Assembly (NCBI GenBank): GCA_004764695.1
Contig: SMSO01000033.1
Span: 635,001-699,000 of the forward strand
Length of the DNA stretch: 64,000 bases
Direction of reading: 5' to 3'
Origin: Schizochytrium sp. TIO01
Taxonomy: Eukaryota; Sar; Bigyra; Thraustochytrida; Thraustochytriidae
Part shown: piece after piece, positions 49,796-61,871 of the stretch
How positions within the stretch are numbered: position 1 is the stretch's first letter
Layout: each line of letters starts with the position of its first letter
Notes under the pieces: model-generated
What the model was told of the DNA's origin: nothing
Databases searched by the model: none
What the model saw: only the letters and a program-made list of their open reading frames with translations
Translations under genes and position numbers: made by a program

Positions 49796-50371
49796 ATGGA
49801 TCAGGAGGAAACCAGAGATGCGACGGCAGCTTTGCAATCGTGCGAATGGTTCAATGAGCTGCTGGACTCTGGTGAAATGACTGAGCTGGAGAGGCCTTTT
49901 GAGGCTTTGGAAAAGAGCCACCATTTCGTCGCTGGGCGTAAAGCTCCGTTTAAGTTTAGGTACGCCGTATCAGAACCTGACATAAACGGGAAAAAGTCTG
50001 TAGTGGTTGCAGTATATTTTGGGCGCTTTGCTACAAACACATTTAAAATGGTCCATGGTGGCGCGGTATCGGCTGTCTTAGATTTTATTACTGCCATTTC
50101 AGGCGTGCTGGCGCTTGGAGCTTCGCCGGCATGTATGACAAGGTCTCTTGAAGTGAGGTTCCGCCAACCGACGCCTCTGGGCTGCGTCAGAATCAACTGC
50201 AATGCTAACTTTCTTGAGAATGGGGAGCTACTCAACACTTGCGATGTGATCGACGTTGAACGAGGAATTGTCACAGCTGTAGGCAAAGCTGTGCTTGTAG
50301 ACTTGGAGAAAAGAAAGCAACAAAGGTCTAGAGATGCAGAGCAAGATGGAACGCTTGTCAGCCAGCTATAA
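49796..50371 (+). CDS. Hotdog-fold thioesterase (PaaI/THEM4-like)
   Basis: 191 residues, starting at ATG 49796; a longer frame begins at a TTG. Predicted acyl-CoA thioesterase of the hotdog superfamily, hydrolysing fatty acyl-CoA to the free acid and CoA. Residues 5-45 form helices. Strands follow, with the family signature KMVHGGAVSAVLDFITA near residues 84-100. This includes the HGG loop that shapes the oxyanion site and the Asp of the long central helix. MTRSLEVRFRQPTPLG near 118 and the paired strands up to AVGKAVLVDL complete one hotdog domain. The family works as dimers or tetramers. No N-terminal targeting signal is obvious. Substrate length cannot be deduced. Good family confidence, low subfamily confidence. 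Confidence 0.88.
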   Translation: MDQEETRDATAALQSCEWFNELLDSGEMTELERPFEALEKSHHFVAGRKAPFKFRYAVSEPDINGKKSVVVAVYFGRFATNTFKMVHGGAVSAVLDFITAISGVLALGASPACMTRSLEVRFRQPTPLGCVRINCNANFLENGELLNTCDVIDVERGIVTAVGKAVLVDLEKRKQQRSRDAEQDGTLVSQL

Positions 50372-51150
50372 AGGACCATGAGGTTTTCTGCGTCAAGTAG
50401 GAAATAAAAGCGAAGTCCCACTATCAAGAGGCAATTCATTTTCCCCACATTGTGAAGATACACTAGGCTGCACAACATTTACTTCAGTAATTGCAAAATA
50501 TTAGGAATGTAAAAGACCAAAATCTTTACAAGTTTTTTGGGTCACTACCGACGTGCCATGTGTTTCTGAGAGTGAAGATGTATTCAAGAAAGCATTGCTA
50601 ACTTTACTTTATTTTATTTCTCCTATAGTAAGATTCTGAATCAACCTTTGGCGATTGGTTCATGTTTTTCTGTTACTCTTGGATTCATGTCTTCCCGGGC
50701 TTTGCTAGATGACATCATCAACTAATATTGAAGTCTTCATAGGGCAAATTCGGTTATTCCGCTATTTGTCATACCAAAAAATCGACTCAACTTATGGTGA
50801 GTCACGATCCCTCCCCATATTGCAATCTGATTTATTTTATCAAATAGATTGAGCCCATGCTGGTCATGTGTGCAAATTTGCTTACGTTGAGGACACCTGT
50901 TCTTTCTAAAGATAAATATCTTCGAAAGTGTTTAAATACTTACAAATGTATTGGTTAAACTAGCGAGCTCAAAGCATCTGAAAACAGAGTGAAAGTTCTC
51001 AAATGGACACATCGAATACATATATACATGACTGTAAGCACCAGTATTGTCAAAAAAAGGGATGGACAATAGCACGCTAATTTCATCTCCAACACAATGC
51101 CTTTGAGCAATAAAAAACAGTGTAAAAAACAGTGGTGCTGCTAAGTATTA
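50372..51150. other. AT-rich spacer
   Basis: 779 bp between two same-strand genes. AT-rich, with stops in all frames. It should contain the promoter of the CLU-like gene; nothing else is recognisable. Confidence 0.5.
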
Positions 51151-54100
51151 ATGAGTAAGAATGATCAAACAATAGATAAAGCAGACCCGCAAATCATGTA
51201 CTCGTCGTTCTCAAGCGGCGAGAGGCCCTCTCGGGCCTCGCAAAGGCGCCTTTCCGCTGAGGTATGCGTCTCGGAGGACGCTCCTTCAGCGTCTGACTCA
51301 GGCCCACAGCGCGGAAGCGGAGGTGCTCGTAAAAGTGAAGGTGGAATTAGAAATGCCGATGTACCTGTTTGGACGGCGAAATCAACGCCGACGCTGACGA
51401 CGCCGACAGCTCCAGCAAAGGCTACAAGTAAGGACAAATGTGCTTCTGGAAAGTCTTCATCTAGGTACTCTCAATTCCGCATGCCAACTCCCTCTTCGGC
51501 GTCTTCCTTGCTGTCGTCAAAGTCAATGTCTTCACATCGCAGCCCCAAAACACCTTCAAGACTGGCTTCGGCATCTGCTTCTGCCTTGAATTCAGTGCCA
51601 GCACCACTTGCATTTTACGAAGAGGAGAATGATGATGGCGATGTCGAGGATACCTGCGAGTCCGGGGTGCAAGATGAAAGCTTGCTAAATGATGATTCAC
51701 ATTTACCTTTGCCTGGAACTCCTGAGCAGAGCTCTCGGACCTTTGGAGGTCTAACGCAAACACAGAGTCTGAGCTCTTCAGCATCAAAAATATCAGCTAA
51801 TCCTCTAGACTTGGGAAGTTTTGACAGTGGTTTTGATGCCGAGTTTCAGCGCCTCATGGAAGTCGTAAATCGCGATCAAACGGTATTGAAGGAGATGGAG
51901 ACTTTTCAGAAGTTGACTGCTCTTGTACATGATTTTCGTCATGCAGCTCTAGTATATGGAAAGGTAATAATCAGTGAAAAGCACCTACCTGTGGAGAAAA
52001 AGACCATTAAGCCAGTCGAAGTGGGTGGATACGCTGGTGGTGAGAAATATGTTGCAGGCAATATATTTTTCCGGTTTCCTATCGACGTACACGGGTTTTA
52101 TGGTGGTTCTGTAGAATTTGCAAGCAAAGAAGCAAACCACCAGATGAAAGGTCTGACAGCTCTTTTCAATGCTTCAGTGCCAGGTCTTTGCTTACCACTA
52201 CTTTGCGTTATTAAACATCGTGGATACAAACTTGTGGCAATGTCTGTGCTGCCAATACGTGGACAGGAGACTCTTTGTTATGGATCTAGTGATGGTGGAA
52301 TGAACATAGGAAATCGAGGTGGAGAGGATACACGCGCAGCTGCTCTCATGGAAAGAGCAGCGCGTGCACTCAACTTAGCTAAACATCCTGTGCGTGCACG
52401 TGCGCGACGAGGCTTCCGTCAAGAACCCGTTTGGCTGCATATGCCTTGCGACATGGAGGTTCATCGCTGCAAAATCCAGGATGTTGATAGGCACTATGTT
52501 GTTGACTTTGCCAGGTTATTCCCGGCCCAGCCGCCAGCCTCTATGTTAGAAAAACTAAGTACGCGTGGAAGCCCTTCTCGCGTAAAACATCATGTCGCAA
52601 CTTCAAATCATCTGGTTCATCGCTTGCGCCCAGAGCTAGTGCAGGCGTCTACAACACCATTGTCAAGTGATGCATTCTCGAACTTTTCATCTCGTGTGGA
52701 ACCTGATGATAAGTTTGACCGCGATGCTTTGCATGCAGTAGAGCGAATGTTTACTCATTCGATTAATGAACTTGTTCTACAGCTTGAATCAGGCCTTGAC
52801 CTTTCAAAACCAATATATCAGCGTGCAAGCTCTCGCCGGGTTGTAGAGCTTTTCCACCGCCACGGCGTAAATATGCGATTTCTAGGTGTTGTGTGTGCAC
52901 GAGCTCAAGGTAAACCTACTTTGCAGAGAGAACTTTTACTTGAAAGCGCGGCCCGTGTCATTAAGCTATTAGTTCGCGGTGCACAACGTGGTGTTCAATG
53001 TGATGTGCGAACCGCTGTGGTGACACCATATTTGTCGGCCGTACGGGAGCTTCTCAATCAGGTGTTTGGCATAACCACGTGTACACAATCTAAATCTACT
53101 CACATGGTGCAATCAGCAGAAGTGCCAATGTGCTCTTGTACGACGCCGGATTTTTTGTCAAGTCGGCCTAGTTTCTCAGAGTCACTACATACATTTCCTT
53201 CGCTCTTGAAAACACTTACACAGGATGCTAGTGAGCGTGAGCGCGTCGAAGAAGGTCGAGAGCTAATGGATCGTCGTAATTTTTGGTGTAAAAAGCTTCC
53301 ATTACTTCTTCAAGACCGATTTATGTTTCTCCTGGAGGGATCAGGTGGCATTCGTGCAGCTCTCGAGAGTATTGATGTAGCATATTTTGGGACTCCAGAC
53401 AACACCAGGAGAACACGATGTTCGTGCTGCAATTGCCTCTGGAAGCGATGTATAAATCCAGCTGAGCTTTTCATCCGTGTGCAGCAAATGTGCGGCATTT
53501 CTATTACATCAAGCTGCCAAGAAGCTGTCATGGACGCCCTTGTCGCCCCACTTGGAACAGTCGGAGTTCCGTCAAGTCACTACAGCAGCTTCCGCACTGT
53601 AACAAGTCCCTCGGGAGCAAGTTTGCCACAGTTTTTATCTGTACCAAGGCGGACTACGTCAGAGGTATCTTTATCATCTTTGGGAACACTTCATTCCTCA
53701 AATTCTTCAGGTGTTTATTCAACATTTGCTTCGAAGAGTAAAGGTGAAAACAATATAGATTCTGTAGGAGGCGTGCCGAGTCCAAGTGTGTCTTATGAGT
53801 CGAATTCCATGCCTTCGAATGATTTTCACACTCATGGATTAATGTCTAGAACCCTAGAATTTACTAAGAGTGGACGGAGCTGCTTTGATTGGCTTGAACC
53901 CTTCGAAGGAAGTGATTTAGTTGATGTTGAGGGCTCTGTGCACCTCTTGCCAATCATGCAATATGCTGAGGGTACGGAGTTATTCATTCGCGCTCGGGCC
54001 AAGCTTGGTCATGGCAAACGAAAGGAGGCTTATCGTCTTTCGAACTTAGCAGGCCAAGTTTTCAATGCTGGCTTAAGCGTAAACCCTTCTGACGTTCGAC

Positions 54101-55596
54101 TGCTGTGTAATCGTGGGTTTCTTTTGAATTACTTTTTTGAAGCATTTGGTGAAGGTGAGCGTGGTATGGGAAATGCAGACTTTTTACATTCTCTACAGAG
54201 TAATCGGAAACATGCTCGTTCCTGGTACTATGTGGGTAAAGAACTTTATACATACTGGCTAAACGATGGGCATCGTGTGTCAAGTATGTGCGAAGATCAT
54301 CTATTGGCGCTACGGGCTGTGCTTGTTATTGAGGAGGACAAGCTAGTTCCAATGAATGTTTTATTTTGTCATCAGAATGTATCACAAGGTGTAGTTCGCG
54401 ATGCGAGCTCACGAGTTTTGGTTCAATACGTAGATTATTGTTTCCGTCAAGCACTTGAAGCTGATAAAGGCCTGATCAATTGCGTGAAGGACTACGCAAA
54501 CTTTAGATTTCACACACTTGGTGACCTCGCTGGGGCAGAGGCACTCTATCTGAGAGCACTCGACGAAGATCCTGAGCATGGTCGAACTCTTCAAAATTTG
54601 GCGCAACTTTATCGTAAGCGTGGAGAATTTGATAAGGCTATTGAAACCATGCTACGAAATCTCGATGTTGACCCAGAAAACCCCCTTATTCATTTAGACC
54701 TTGCAAATTGTATTCTACAAGCTTTTGTTGAAAATCGTAAGGAATCGTTCCCTGATAATATTCAAACCTTCAAACACGAAGCTTTTTTGAGCGCAAAAGT
54801 TTTAAAGCGAATGCGTCCAGGTCTAGCAATGCGTTATGTTGGGCGACCCGAAGAGATTGCAAGCGTTTTGTCTCGTGCCTTTAAATATGTTCATGACGCC
54901 TGTGCCCTTTTCCAATCGCACATGAATCATGATCTTTTACGGGGGCACACCCGAGGTCGGTGTTTTCATGCAGATGATCCGGATGTCCATGCTGCATTAT
55001 CAATGCGCGCGTCGAAAATCTTTGTTCGCATTGGTCAAATGAGTTATTCGTGTGTTTTATCTCTTAAAGATAACACTAGTCGGAACTCTTTCCTTCATGA
55101 CTCATGGACCTGCTTCGAGTGGGCCATCCGTATTATTGAGGTAGATGCCTTCTATGCAGAAGCTTGTACTATGCAAGGTGATTTGCAAAATGGGTTCTCA
55201 AGTAATTCATCAGAGGAGGATGGGGGTTCAATTAATCAGTCTCTTTTAGCAGATCGCGATGACGCCTCGATGTTTCCTACAGATGCTGCGAAGAAACTAT
55301 TTTATCGTCTAAGATCTCAACTTGGTCTATCTCATGGAGCATACGGACGTTGTCTGGTGTGGAGTGTGGATGACAGCATTCCGTTCCGAACATCCTGGAG
55401 ACCAGGCGAGCTTTCCAGTGTGGAGCACGAAAAGCATGGAGAATCTTTACGTGTCTCTTCGGAGATTACTTCAGAACAAGTGTATACACTAGAGCGTGCA
55501 TTTGAACATTTTCATTGTGCCTTCAGGCTGGACAAGAGAAGTCAATCTTTAGCGCGAATGAACTTAGCAAGCTTCAGATATTATCTTCTAGGATAG
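51151..55596 (+). CDS. Large CLU-like protein with TPR repeats
   Basis: 1481 residues from ATG 51151 without introns. Residues 1-220 are Ser/Pro-rich and disordered. Residues 230-460 resemble the central CLU domain of the clustered-mitochondria proteins (Clu/TIF31). The matches are GNIFFRFPIDVHGFYGG near 307, GLTALFNASVPGLCLPLLCV near 333, a GYKLVAMSVLPI strand, ETLCYGSSDGG near 372, and the family-like end HYVVDFARLFPAQPP near 449. A helical middle region includes a Cys cluster (CSCCNCLWKRC) near residue 756. Residues 1100-1190 are clear TPRs (ALYLRALDEDPEHGRTLQNL, then KAIETMLRNLDVDPENPLIH). Unlike true Clu, an N-terminal ubiquitin-like GSKIP region is not evident. RNA- or organelle-related function is possible by family. 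The closest family is plausible, the orthology is not established. Confidence 0.78.
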   Translation: MSKNDQTIDKADPQIMYSSFSSGERPSRASQRRLSAEVCVSEDAPSASDSGPQRGSGGARKSEGGIRNADVPVWTAKSTPTLTTPTAPAKATSKDKCASGKSSSRYSQFRMPTPSSASSLLSSKSMSSHRSPKTPSRLASASASALNSVPAPLAFYEEENDDGDVEDTCESGVQDESLLNDDSHLPLPGTPEQSSRTFGGLTQTQSLSSSASKISANPLDLGSFDSGFDAEFQRLMEVVNRDQTVLKEMETFQKLTALVHDFRHAALVYGKVIISEKHLPVEKKTIKPVEVGGYAGGEKYVAGNIFFRFPIDVHGFYGGSVEFASKEANHQMKGLTALFNASVPGLCLPLLCVIKHRGYKLVAMSVLPIRGQETLCYGSSDGGMNIGNRGGEDTRAAALMERAARALNLAKHPVRARARRGFRQEPVWLHMPCDMEVHRCKIQDVDRHYVVDFARLFPAQPPASMLEKLSTRGSPSRVKHHVATSNHLVHRLRPELVQASTTPLSSDAFSNFSSRVEPDDKFDRDALHAVERMFTHSINELVLQLESGLDLSKPIYQRASSRRVVELFHRHGVNMRFLGVVCARAQGKPTLQRELLLESAARVIKLLVRGAQRGVQCDVRTAVVTPYLSAVRELLNQVFGITTCTQSKSTHMVQSAEVPMCSCTTPDFLSSRPSFSESLHTFPSLLKTLTQDASERERVEEGRELMDRRNFWCKKLPLLLQDRFMFLLEGSGGIRAALESIDVAYFGTPDNTRRTRCSCCNCLWKRCINPAELFIRVQQMCGISITSSCQEAVMDALVAPLGTVGVPSSHYSSFRTVTSPSGASLPQFLSVPRRTTSEVSLSSLGTLHSSNSSGVYSTFASKSKGENNIDSVGGVPSPSVSYESNSMPSNDFHTHGLMSRTLEFTKSGRSCFDWLEPFEGSDLVDVEGSVHLLPIMQYAEGTELFIRARAKLGHGKRKEAYRLSNLAGQVFNAGLSVNPSDVRLLCNRGFLLNYFFEAFGEGERGMGNADFLHSLQSNRKHARSWYYVGKELYTYWLNDGHRVSSMCEDHLLALRAVLVIEEDKLVPMNVLFCHQNVSQGVVRDASSRVLVQYVDYCFRQALEADKGLINCVKDYANFRFHTLGDLAGAEALYLRALDEDPEHGRTLQNLAQLYRKRGEFDKAIETMLRNLDVDPENPLIHLDLANCILQAFVENRKESFPDNIQTFKHEAFLSAKVLKRMRPGLAMRYVGRPEEIASVLSRAFKYVHDACALFQSHMNHDLLRGHTRGRCFHADDPDVHAALSMRASKIFVRIGQMSYSCVLSLKDNTSRNSFLHDSWTCFEWAIRIIEVDAFYAEACTMQGDLQNGFSSNSSEEDGGSINQSLLADRDDASMFPTDAAKKLFYRLRSQLGLSHGAYGRCLVWSVDDSIPFRTSWRPGELSSVEHEKHGESLRVSSEITSEQVYTLERAFEHFHCAFRLDKRSQSLARMNLASFRYYLLG

Positions 55597-55777
55597 TCAA
55601 GAAAACGATGTATTATATTTTAAATATTCTTTGTTCTTTATTTACCAATACTCATTATAGCGAAACTCGGCTTTTGTATACCTTCTACCCTCTGATTCAA
55701 TTTGCTTTGGTGAAGCCGTTTACTAAATAGAGCTGCGGCTTCTCGTTCCTCATTAGTTTCTGAATTCCACTCTTGAT

Positions 55778-56073
55778 CTAATTTGAATGTAATGCGATAT
55801 AGAAACGATATTTGGCCGACCGTGTTAATATGCGCAACATTTCATTTTGAACAGTGGCTAAATGGGCCGTCCGATGTAGACCACCGATAAGTAGTCTAGA
55901 AGCCAACAAATGGTACCCAAACCATGTGGAAAAAAATAACCATACATAATCATAATGATACTCCGGGTTAGGATGTGAATTTATTTTAGAGGTTTCCTTC
56001 GTGAAACGAAGCCAGACACTGCTAATAAATACACACGTAGCTATGCCTTCGTACGGCGTCACTGTTTGGTACC
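55778..56073 (-). other. Exon-like open segment, hypothetical
   Basis: Minus-strand frame of about 98 codons following a consensus-like acceptor (TCTGACTACAG at 56074-56084) and ending at a TAA. There is no in-frame ATG at its beginning, which fits an internal or last exon. The peptide is rich in W, Y, F and L (for example VWLFFSTWFGYHLLASRLLI), so it may be membrane-associated. No upstream exon was found in the adjoining AT-rich DNA. It could be a genuine 3' exon, or chance. Confidence 0.28.
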
Positions 56074-59000
56074 CTGTAGTCAGATTTTAGTAAAATAAAA
56101 TTGTGTAAAAACAAATTGAAAAAAAAGAATCCAGCATTGAAAACTTTGTTTGAAGAAGAAACCGAAAGCCTCGTGAGTCATGAATGATTTACCACTGATG
56201 CCCCCGTGGGCTTTCCTTTAAATCCCTCCCGCCATTCGTTCGTCATAAGTTTCTTTGTAGTCACTAAATAGGTAACTAAATATACCTATTGCATCGGTGA
56301 AAGTATAATTCCAGGTCACCCACTCTGAGGCACTGTTTTATCAGAAATAGTAGTCGCTTTGATATATTTCTGGGCCAAATGTAGAACAACCGTCATAGAA
56401 GTCATAGAACTCCTAGAGGAGTCTTTGCGATAAGATTTTCTTTATTCTTTATTTTTTTCTCGGGCTGGGGTTCAATTGCCTGGCAAAATCTCGAACGCGT
56501 GCCGCTTCTGCAATAGTTTTGTCGAACAACGACCTATCGTTTATGCGGCCTCGCCTTTCAAATCGCTCATTCCTCAAGTTGGCCCACAATAAATGATAGT
56601 AGTTTAGTCCAAATACATTCTTTCAACAGCCCAAAGGTATTCTGCAAACGGTGAATTTTCAGGTGGTCGAGCATTTATAAAAGCTGGCAAGCGCTAAGGT
56701 GAATTGGAGAATTTCGAGGAATTCGAAGAGCCAGTGTCTACCATTTGCTGTTCTTCGAGTTTTCTTTCTGCTGCAGCTCCTCGGCATTATCAGCTTCAAC
56801 ACCAGACTCGAACGAGCATGCTAAGATGTCGAACTCAACCCCCCTATACTTCTCACCGAGTTTCCGACTGGTTGGTTTCTAGTTCTCGCTCGCGGAGTCA
56901 GCTGCCGAGCTTAGTGCCAGAACCAATTGAATTCTCTTATAATGAAAGAATCATGTTTAGATAGAAGGATTTACATACGTATAACTACACTTCGTTTGTT
57001 TCCATTAGAGTACTAGTTTAAATGTGTTTTTTCAATCTTTTTTCAAGGTTAAAAACAAACAAAAGCAACTAGTAGCCACATAAAAGTAGAAGTCTGCTAA
57101 GCTTTCCGTTAGGCCTTCAAAAACAGCAACCCCGGAAAAAAACACTTTCGTTGGCGATTCGATTTGCGCGACCTCGATTCGCGTGGCTAAGAGGTTCGGT
57201 CCGAACGAATATAAACTTGACAGGCCTGTCTGTACCTAGTCGACTGTTCAGAGTGCCATGCTGACGCGAAAGTTTGCGCTAGGGCTGCTCTGTTTGAGGG
57301 TCTCAAAAATACGTGGATGAGAACAAATTCATTTTGCCAAAATGAAGGTTCTTCAACATTGGCCTACCTGCTATTCTTGGAAATAATAATAATAATAAAC
57401 AGCATTGTTTATTCATAAACATAAAAATATAAAAAAATAAAAACACGAAAGAGAGAAAACTAGAACCAGAGGCCTCTCTCTAGCTATTGAACTCGTATAT
57501 GCTCTCTTACTCTAAGTAATATACAAGTACCTATTAAAAAAGACAAAGAAAAAACACTAAACAAAAAAAAGTTGTAAAAATAAGGGCACCCACGTACTTG
57601 AGTGAAACTTACTTCCAGCCAGAAGAGCATGCATGTAGAGGAAACTTTTCTGGCACTCTTTTTTCAAAGTATTAAAAAAAAATTCGATCATGTCTTTCAG
57701 CTCAACGCTCCATCAGATAAACTTAGAAGCCACTCAAGCCCCGATCGATTGTTTTTTAAAAGGTCAAAGTAAAATAAATGAATAACAACTAGACCTTTCG
57801 TTTTTATTATAAGAACATACTTACAAATTTTATTTTTATAGTTTATATATTATAACTGAAAAGAAAAGCATCTTATTTATTCATAAGAGTGACGATTTTA
57901 AAAATTAAAAATTAAAATTAAAAATTAGAAAAAATAAAAACTTATAGCTACTACTAGTTTTTGAGGATAAATGAAAGCGCGACCTGGAGAACTTTATTGG
58001 GGCCTAGTGGCCAACGTGATGCATTATGTCACGCGATACAGTAGAAGATAAAATAATAGAATATTTGGCCACAGAGGAAGCCACTTTAATTAAATTACTG
58101 AATGTAGAGCTACACAAAAACTTTCTAGGTACCTATTCTGGAATCAAACAATATAAATGCTAATGCATACTCGTAAACAGTGTCTTTTACATCATCGTAT
58201 CTGGTACGTATGTTATCAACATTGATTTAATTTCAAAGAGTCTAGTGCCTATAGTTCTCTTCTTTAAGTTCTAAGAAAGAACAAGAACAATGGAAGAGCA
58301 CATTTAAAAATTATAGACTGCCGCGCTTTATGCTATTATCAGGCTTAGGTAGCGTGGCAAAATCGCAAGAATGTTGTTTTTGTGAATTTCTTGATTTTCC
58401 CGGACACCATAGTTTCACATTCAGAAGCCGAGACCAGGATTTCTTCAACTCCAAAAAAATGTAGAAGTTCAAATGCATTGCAGAACTTCGGCTTCTCTTT
58501 TCCAGCGTGGGGTTCAGTTTGCTGATGTGGAACAATATGCTTGGTTTGGAGACATCCATCTAGAGCAGAGTAGCAGGGAACTCATAGAAGTTGAGTTAAA
58601 CCCATTCAAAACCTTGCTGACCGACTAACGAATTGTGAAAATCGTCCTCCCAAATGTCCTTGCCTCTGTCGCATCATAGAAGCTTCTTCTTCAAGATCTC
58701 CGCGCTCCCATGTCCACCCCGTACATCGAACACGATCAAGACAACTTGGGGCACTAAGGCACCGTTGTCAACTGAGTTTTGAGGAACTAAATCTAAACTC
58801 GAGAGTTGAAACTGCAGTAACTTAAAGAACTACAAGTAAAGCTTCCTCTGCATGAGCGAATGTGCTAGAGTTTTCGTCCTCAAACCTCTTGAACAAATCG
58901 TCACCTGTATGGTAAGCAAAGATGTTAGACTCGGACGATGATTATATAATGAATTTTGCCAACCAATTCAAGGTTGTATGCAAGCTGAGAGGACCCAGGA

Positions 59001-59281
59001 CGCACTTGACGCAACCCTTAGGATGGAGGCTGGACTATCGCTATGCCTGGGGTTGTTTTCTCTATCGCGCACGGATATTTCTATCACGAGGTATGCCATC
59101 TTGCTGAAGTCCTCTCAGTGAGGTCGCTTCAATTTGCTCTTTGCATTTCTGTCGTTTTATGTATATAAAAATCACTTCCTTACTCATCATGCCAGCAAGT
59201 GTAAAATGGTAGCGATTGGACGACGACATGAGTTGTTGCAATTTTAAGTTGCTTACAAAAGATGCGAATTGTAGGCACTAG

Positions 59282-59311
59282 GCAAGCAAGCAGGCAAGCA
59301 AGCAAGCAAGC
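59282..59311. repeat. AAGC tetranucleotide microsatellite
   Basis: About seven units of GCAA/GCAG, slightly imperfect, inside the gene-poor region. Confidence 0.9.
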
Positions 59312-61779
59312 TCACTCGACCTATTATTCCTCCACAATCGTGGGGTGCACTTTGTTGCTATCTCGAAACAATGTCGAGCGAGACACCATCTATCCCCAGG
59401 GAATGGTACAGTGCAGTCAACATGTGCGAATTGCGAACTGAGTGTAGGTCGTAGGTAGCAAGTAGATATGTATTACTCACTTCCTACACGTGCGTAGCTA
59501 GATTTCAATTGCTCTCCTTTCGACGTAGGTAGTGAGGAGAGACATTCTGCTTGCTTTTTACATATTGAAATAATGATACGCATAATAGGTAGAGCAGAAA
59601 TAAAAGACTTCTTCAAAGTAAAAGTGTTTCATTTGATAATAACAATATGACACCTATTATTACAAGGTACCCTTACATGTTTTTGAAACAAACAACAAAA
59701 ACAACTATTTGTGAAAGATCAAGGTCCAGTCCTCGCTCAACTTGTTTCCCTCGAGGCTAACTTCTCTACTGTTTGAGCAGCCAAGATGGGTGAGTAAAGC
59801 GGGGAAGCTCAACAGCACCAACATTGCTGTCGTTGCATGCCAACAAATCTTGAAATCATAATTTGTTACCTGTGTAGCTGCAGCTAGCGAGCTCGCTCTA
59901 GATATATTACAGTTCGATCTTATTCGGTAGCACACTGTAGTGAGTAAGAAGGTGACCAATGAAATGACAAAGCTGTAAGATGTAACCTGAAAGCGGATTG
60001 TTCTTGACGTGCGCTTGCTTTTGCAATCTAACTGAGGAAGTTTTCTATTCCGCTCTGCGTATGCCTGCCTGCGCCAAACTCATGAAACCAAAAAAGTAGG
60101 TACTACTTACCTACCTGCGTAGGTGGGAACCAATAATTATAAAGTTTTCACTAATCGATGTCAAGGAATGATGGGAAAAAAGCAAGCACATTATGACAAT
60201 GACAATACTCGCAAGAATCCAGCACGCAACCCGAAGCGAAGAGGCAGAAGAATCTAGGATGTCGAAGTTCGAGCAAAGCTTAGGGCTCGAATTGACTCGA
60301 GGCAGTCCGAACTAATCAACTACAGCCATTGTGTTTCTGATCTAGCTAGGTAGTAGCTATTTACCAAGGTAGGTGCACGAGCGACCGTGACCTCAATCAA
60401 CTTGAAGAAGAACTTTTTTGCTTAGTTGCTTTCATAAATAAGCAAGCAGAGGTCTGACTGAGTAGTTGTTTACTTTGTTTATTTATTCATTTGCTTATTT
60501 CTTTCTTTGTTTCTCTGCTTATTGATCGAAAACAAAACAGAGACTGGAGTGCACTCGAGTTTGAGAGTCTGAAGAGGTTAGAAACTTCACTTCTTCATTC
60601 TGCCCAGGTGCTTCTGAGGGATGGCCAGCAGCCATCCAGAACTGCCCCGCCTTGTGGGAACTTGAAGGATTCTCATCATGGTCGCCGAATTCCATCCTTC
60701 TCGGGAGCGGAGGCTGGTAGGTACGCCCCTCGGGTCATTCTTGCGCTTGCACAAGCTGCTGTTCTAAGTTTCGTAAGTATTGAAGACAAACTAATTCCTC
60801 AGTTCTCTCCTGACTACTGCCGCTTCTACCCAAAACTATAGCACCACTACATAAATGCAGCCATGCAGACATCGAACACTACAGGCTTGGGTGACTCTGA
60901 TGCCATCTTCCTCTTTGAGCAAAGCTAAAGCTCCAGGCAAAGCAGGTCTGGCAAAGCTAATGGTAGCTGGATAATTAGTTGCGAGTTTCGGTCCTTCACT
61001 TGCAAGGGTAGGACGCCTCTCTTCTAATTTTGGTCACTAGTACTCACCGGTGGAGATCGTAGTCCTACCTGTGTGTCCATCACGTTTGATCATCTCTTTC
61101 TCTCTATATTTTCTCTATGCATCTGTGAGCCTATCGGTCTGTAGGTACTCCTAAGCCTCGTTAAAATTACTTTGCTTTCCTTCCTACAGAAAAGAAGCCA
61201 TGAGTTTCTCTCTATAATCATCAACTTTCTTTCGGCAACCTTGCACAGCCCATTCACCCGCTTCTGCTCCAGTTCTCTCTGTGCAAATCAGTCAAGCACC
61301 TGATAATCCAGTGGCGCGGATAAACCTTCGCTCCCCCCGATTGTTTTCAATTATCCAAGGCTCTTATTTACTCGCAGCCGGGGCCGGAGGCTTTCTTCGA
61401 ACTTGTGCCGCAATCGTTTCTCTGAGCCCCAAGTTGCCTTGCTACCAAAAACCATAGGCAGGCCTTGCCTCCAGTTCCCAAGCCTGCGCTGGTCACGGGT
61501 GTGCTAGTGAGTGGGTGCCATTAGCAGACGCCTAATCACTACCAACGCAGTGCGATTCCTCTCATCCACAATAACAACATGCCAAACTTTCAACTCTGCT
61601 TGGGATGAAGTGCTTTGAAGATACATTGAAAATTGAAAACTTGGTAAAGGAGCGAAGCAGCAGTAGGCGGAGTCCCACGTTCACACTGACACACAAAGCC
61701 AAAGAGAGCTAAGTGCAAGTTCTCTCCCGGCTTTGGCAGGCACCGTCTGGGCTCTCTCTCTTCCAGAGGGTGCCTTTAT

Positions 61780-61837
61780 AATGAATGAATGAATGAATGA
61801 ATGAATGAATGAATTAATGAATCAATCAATCAATCAA
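61780..61837. repeat. AATG then AATC tetranucleotide array
   Basis: About eleven AATG units with one substitution, passing into four AATC units, directly followed by a CTG array. Confidence 0.95.

Positions 61838-61838
<1 letters not shown>

Positions 61839-61870
<32 letters not shown>
61839..61870. repeat. CTG trinucleotide array
   Basis: About ten perfect CTG units adjoining the tetranucleotide array, a compound microsatellite. Confidence 0.95.

Positions 61871-61871
<1 letters not shown>

Noticed and set aside
60491-60841. Plus-strand frame of 116 codons in the gene-poor region
   Set aside because: No family, low coding character, and isolated between repeats.
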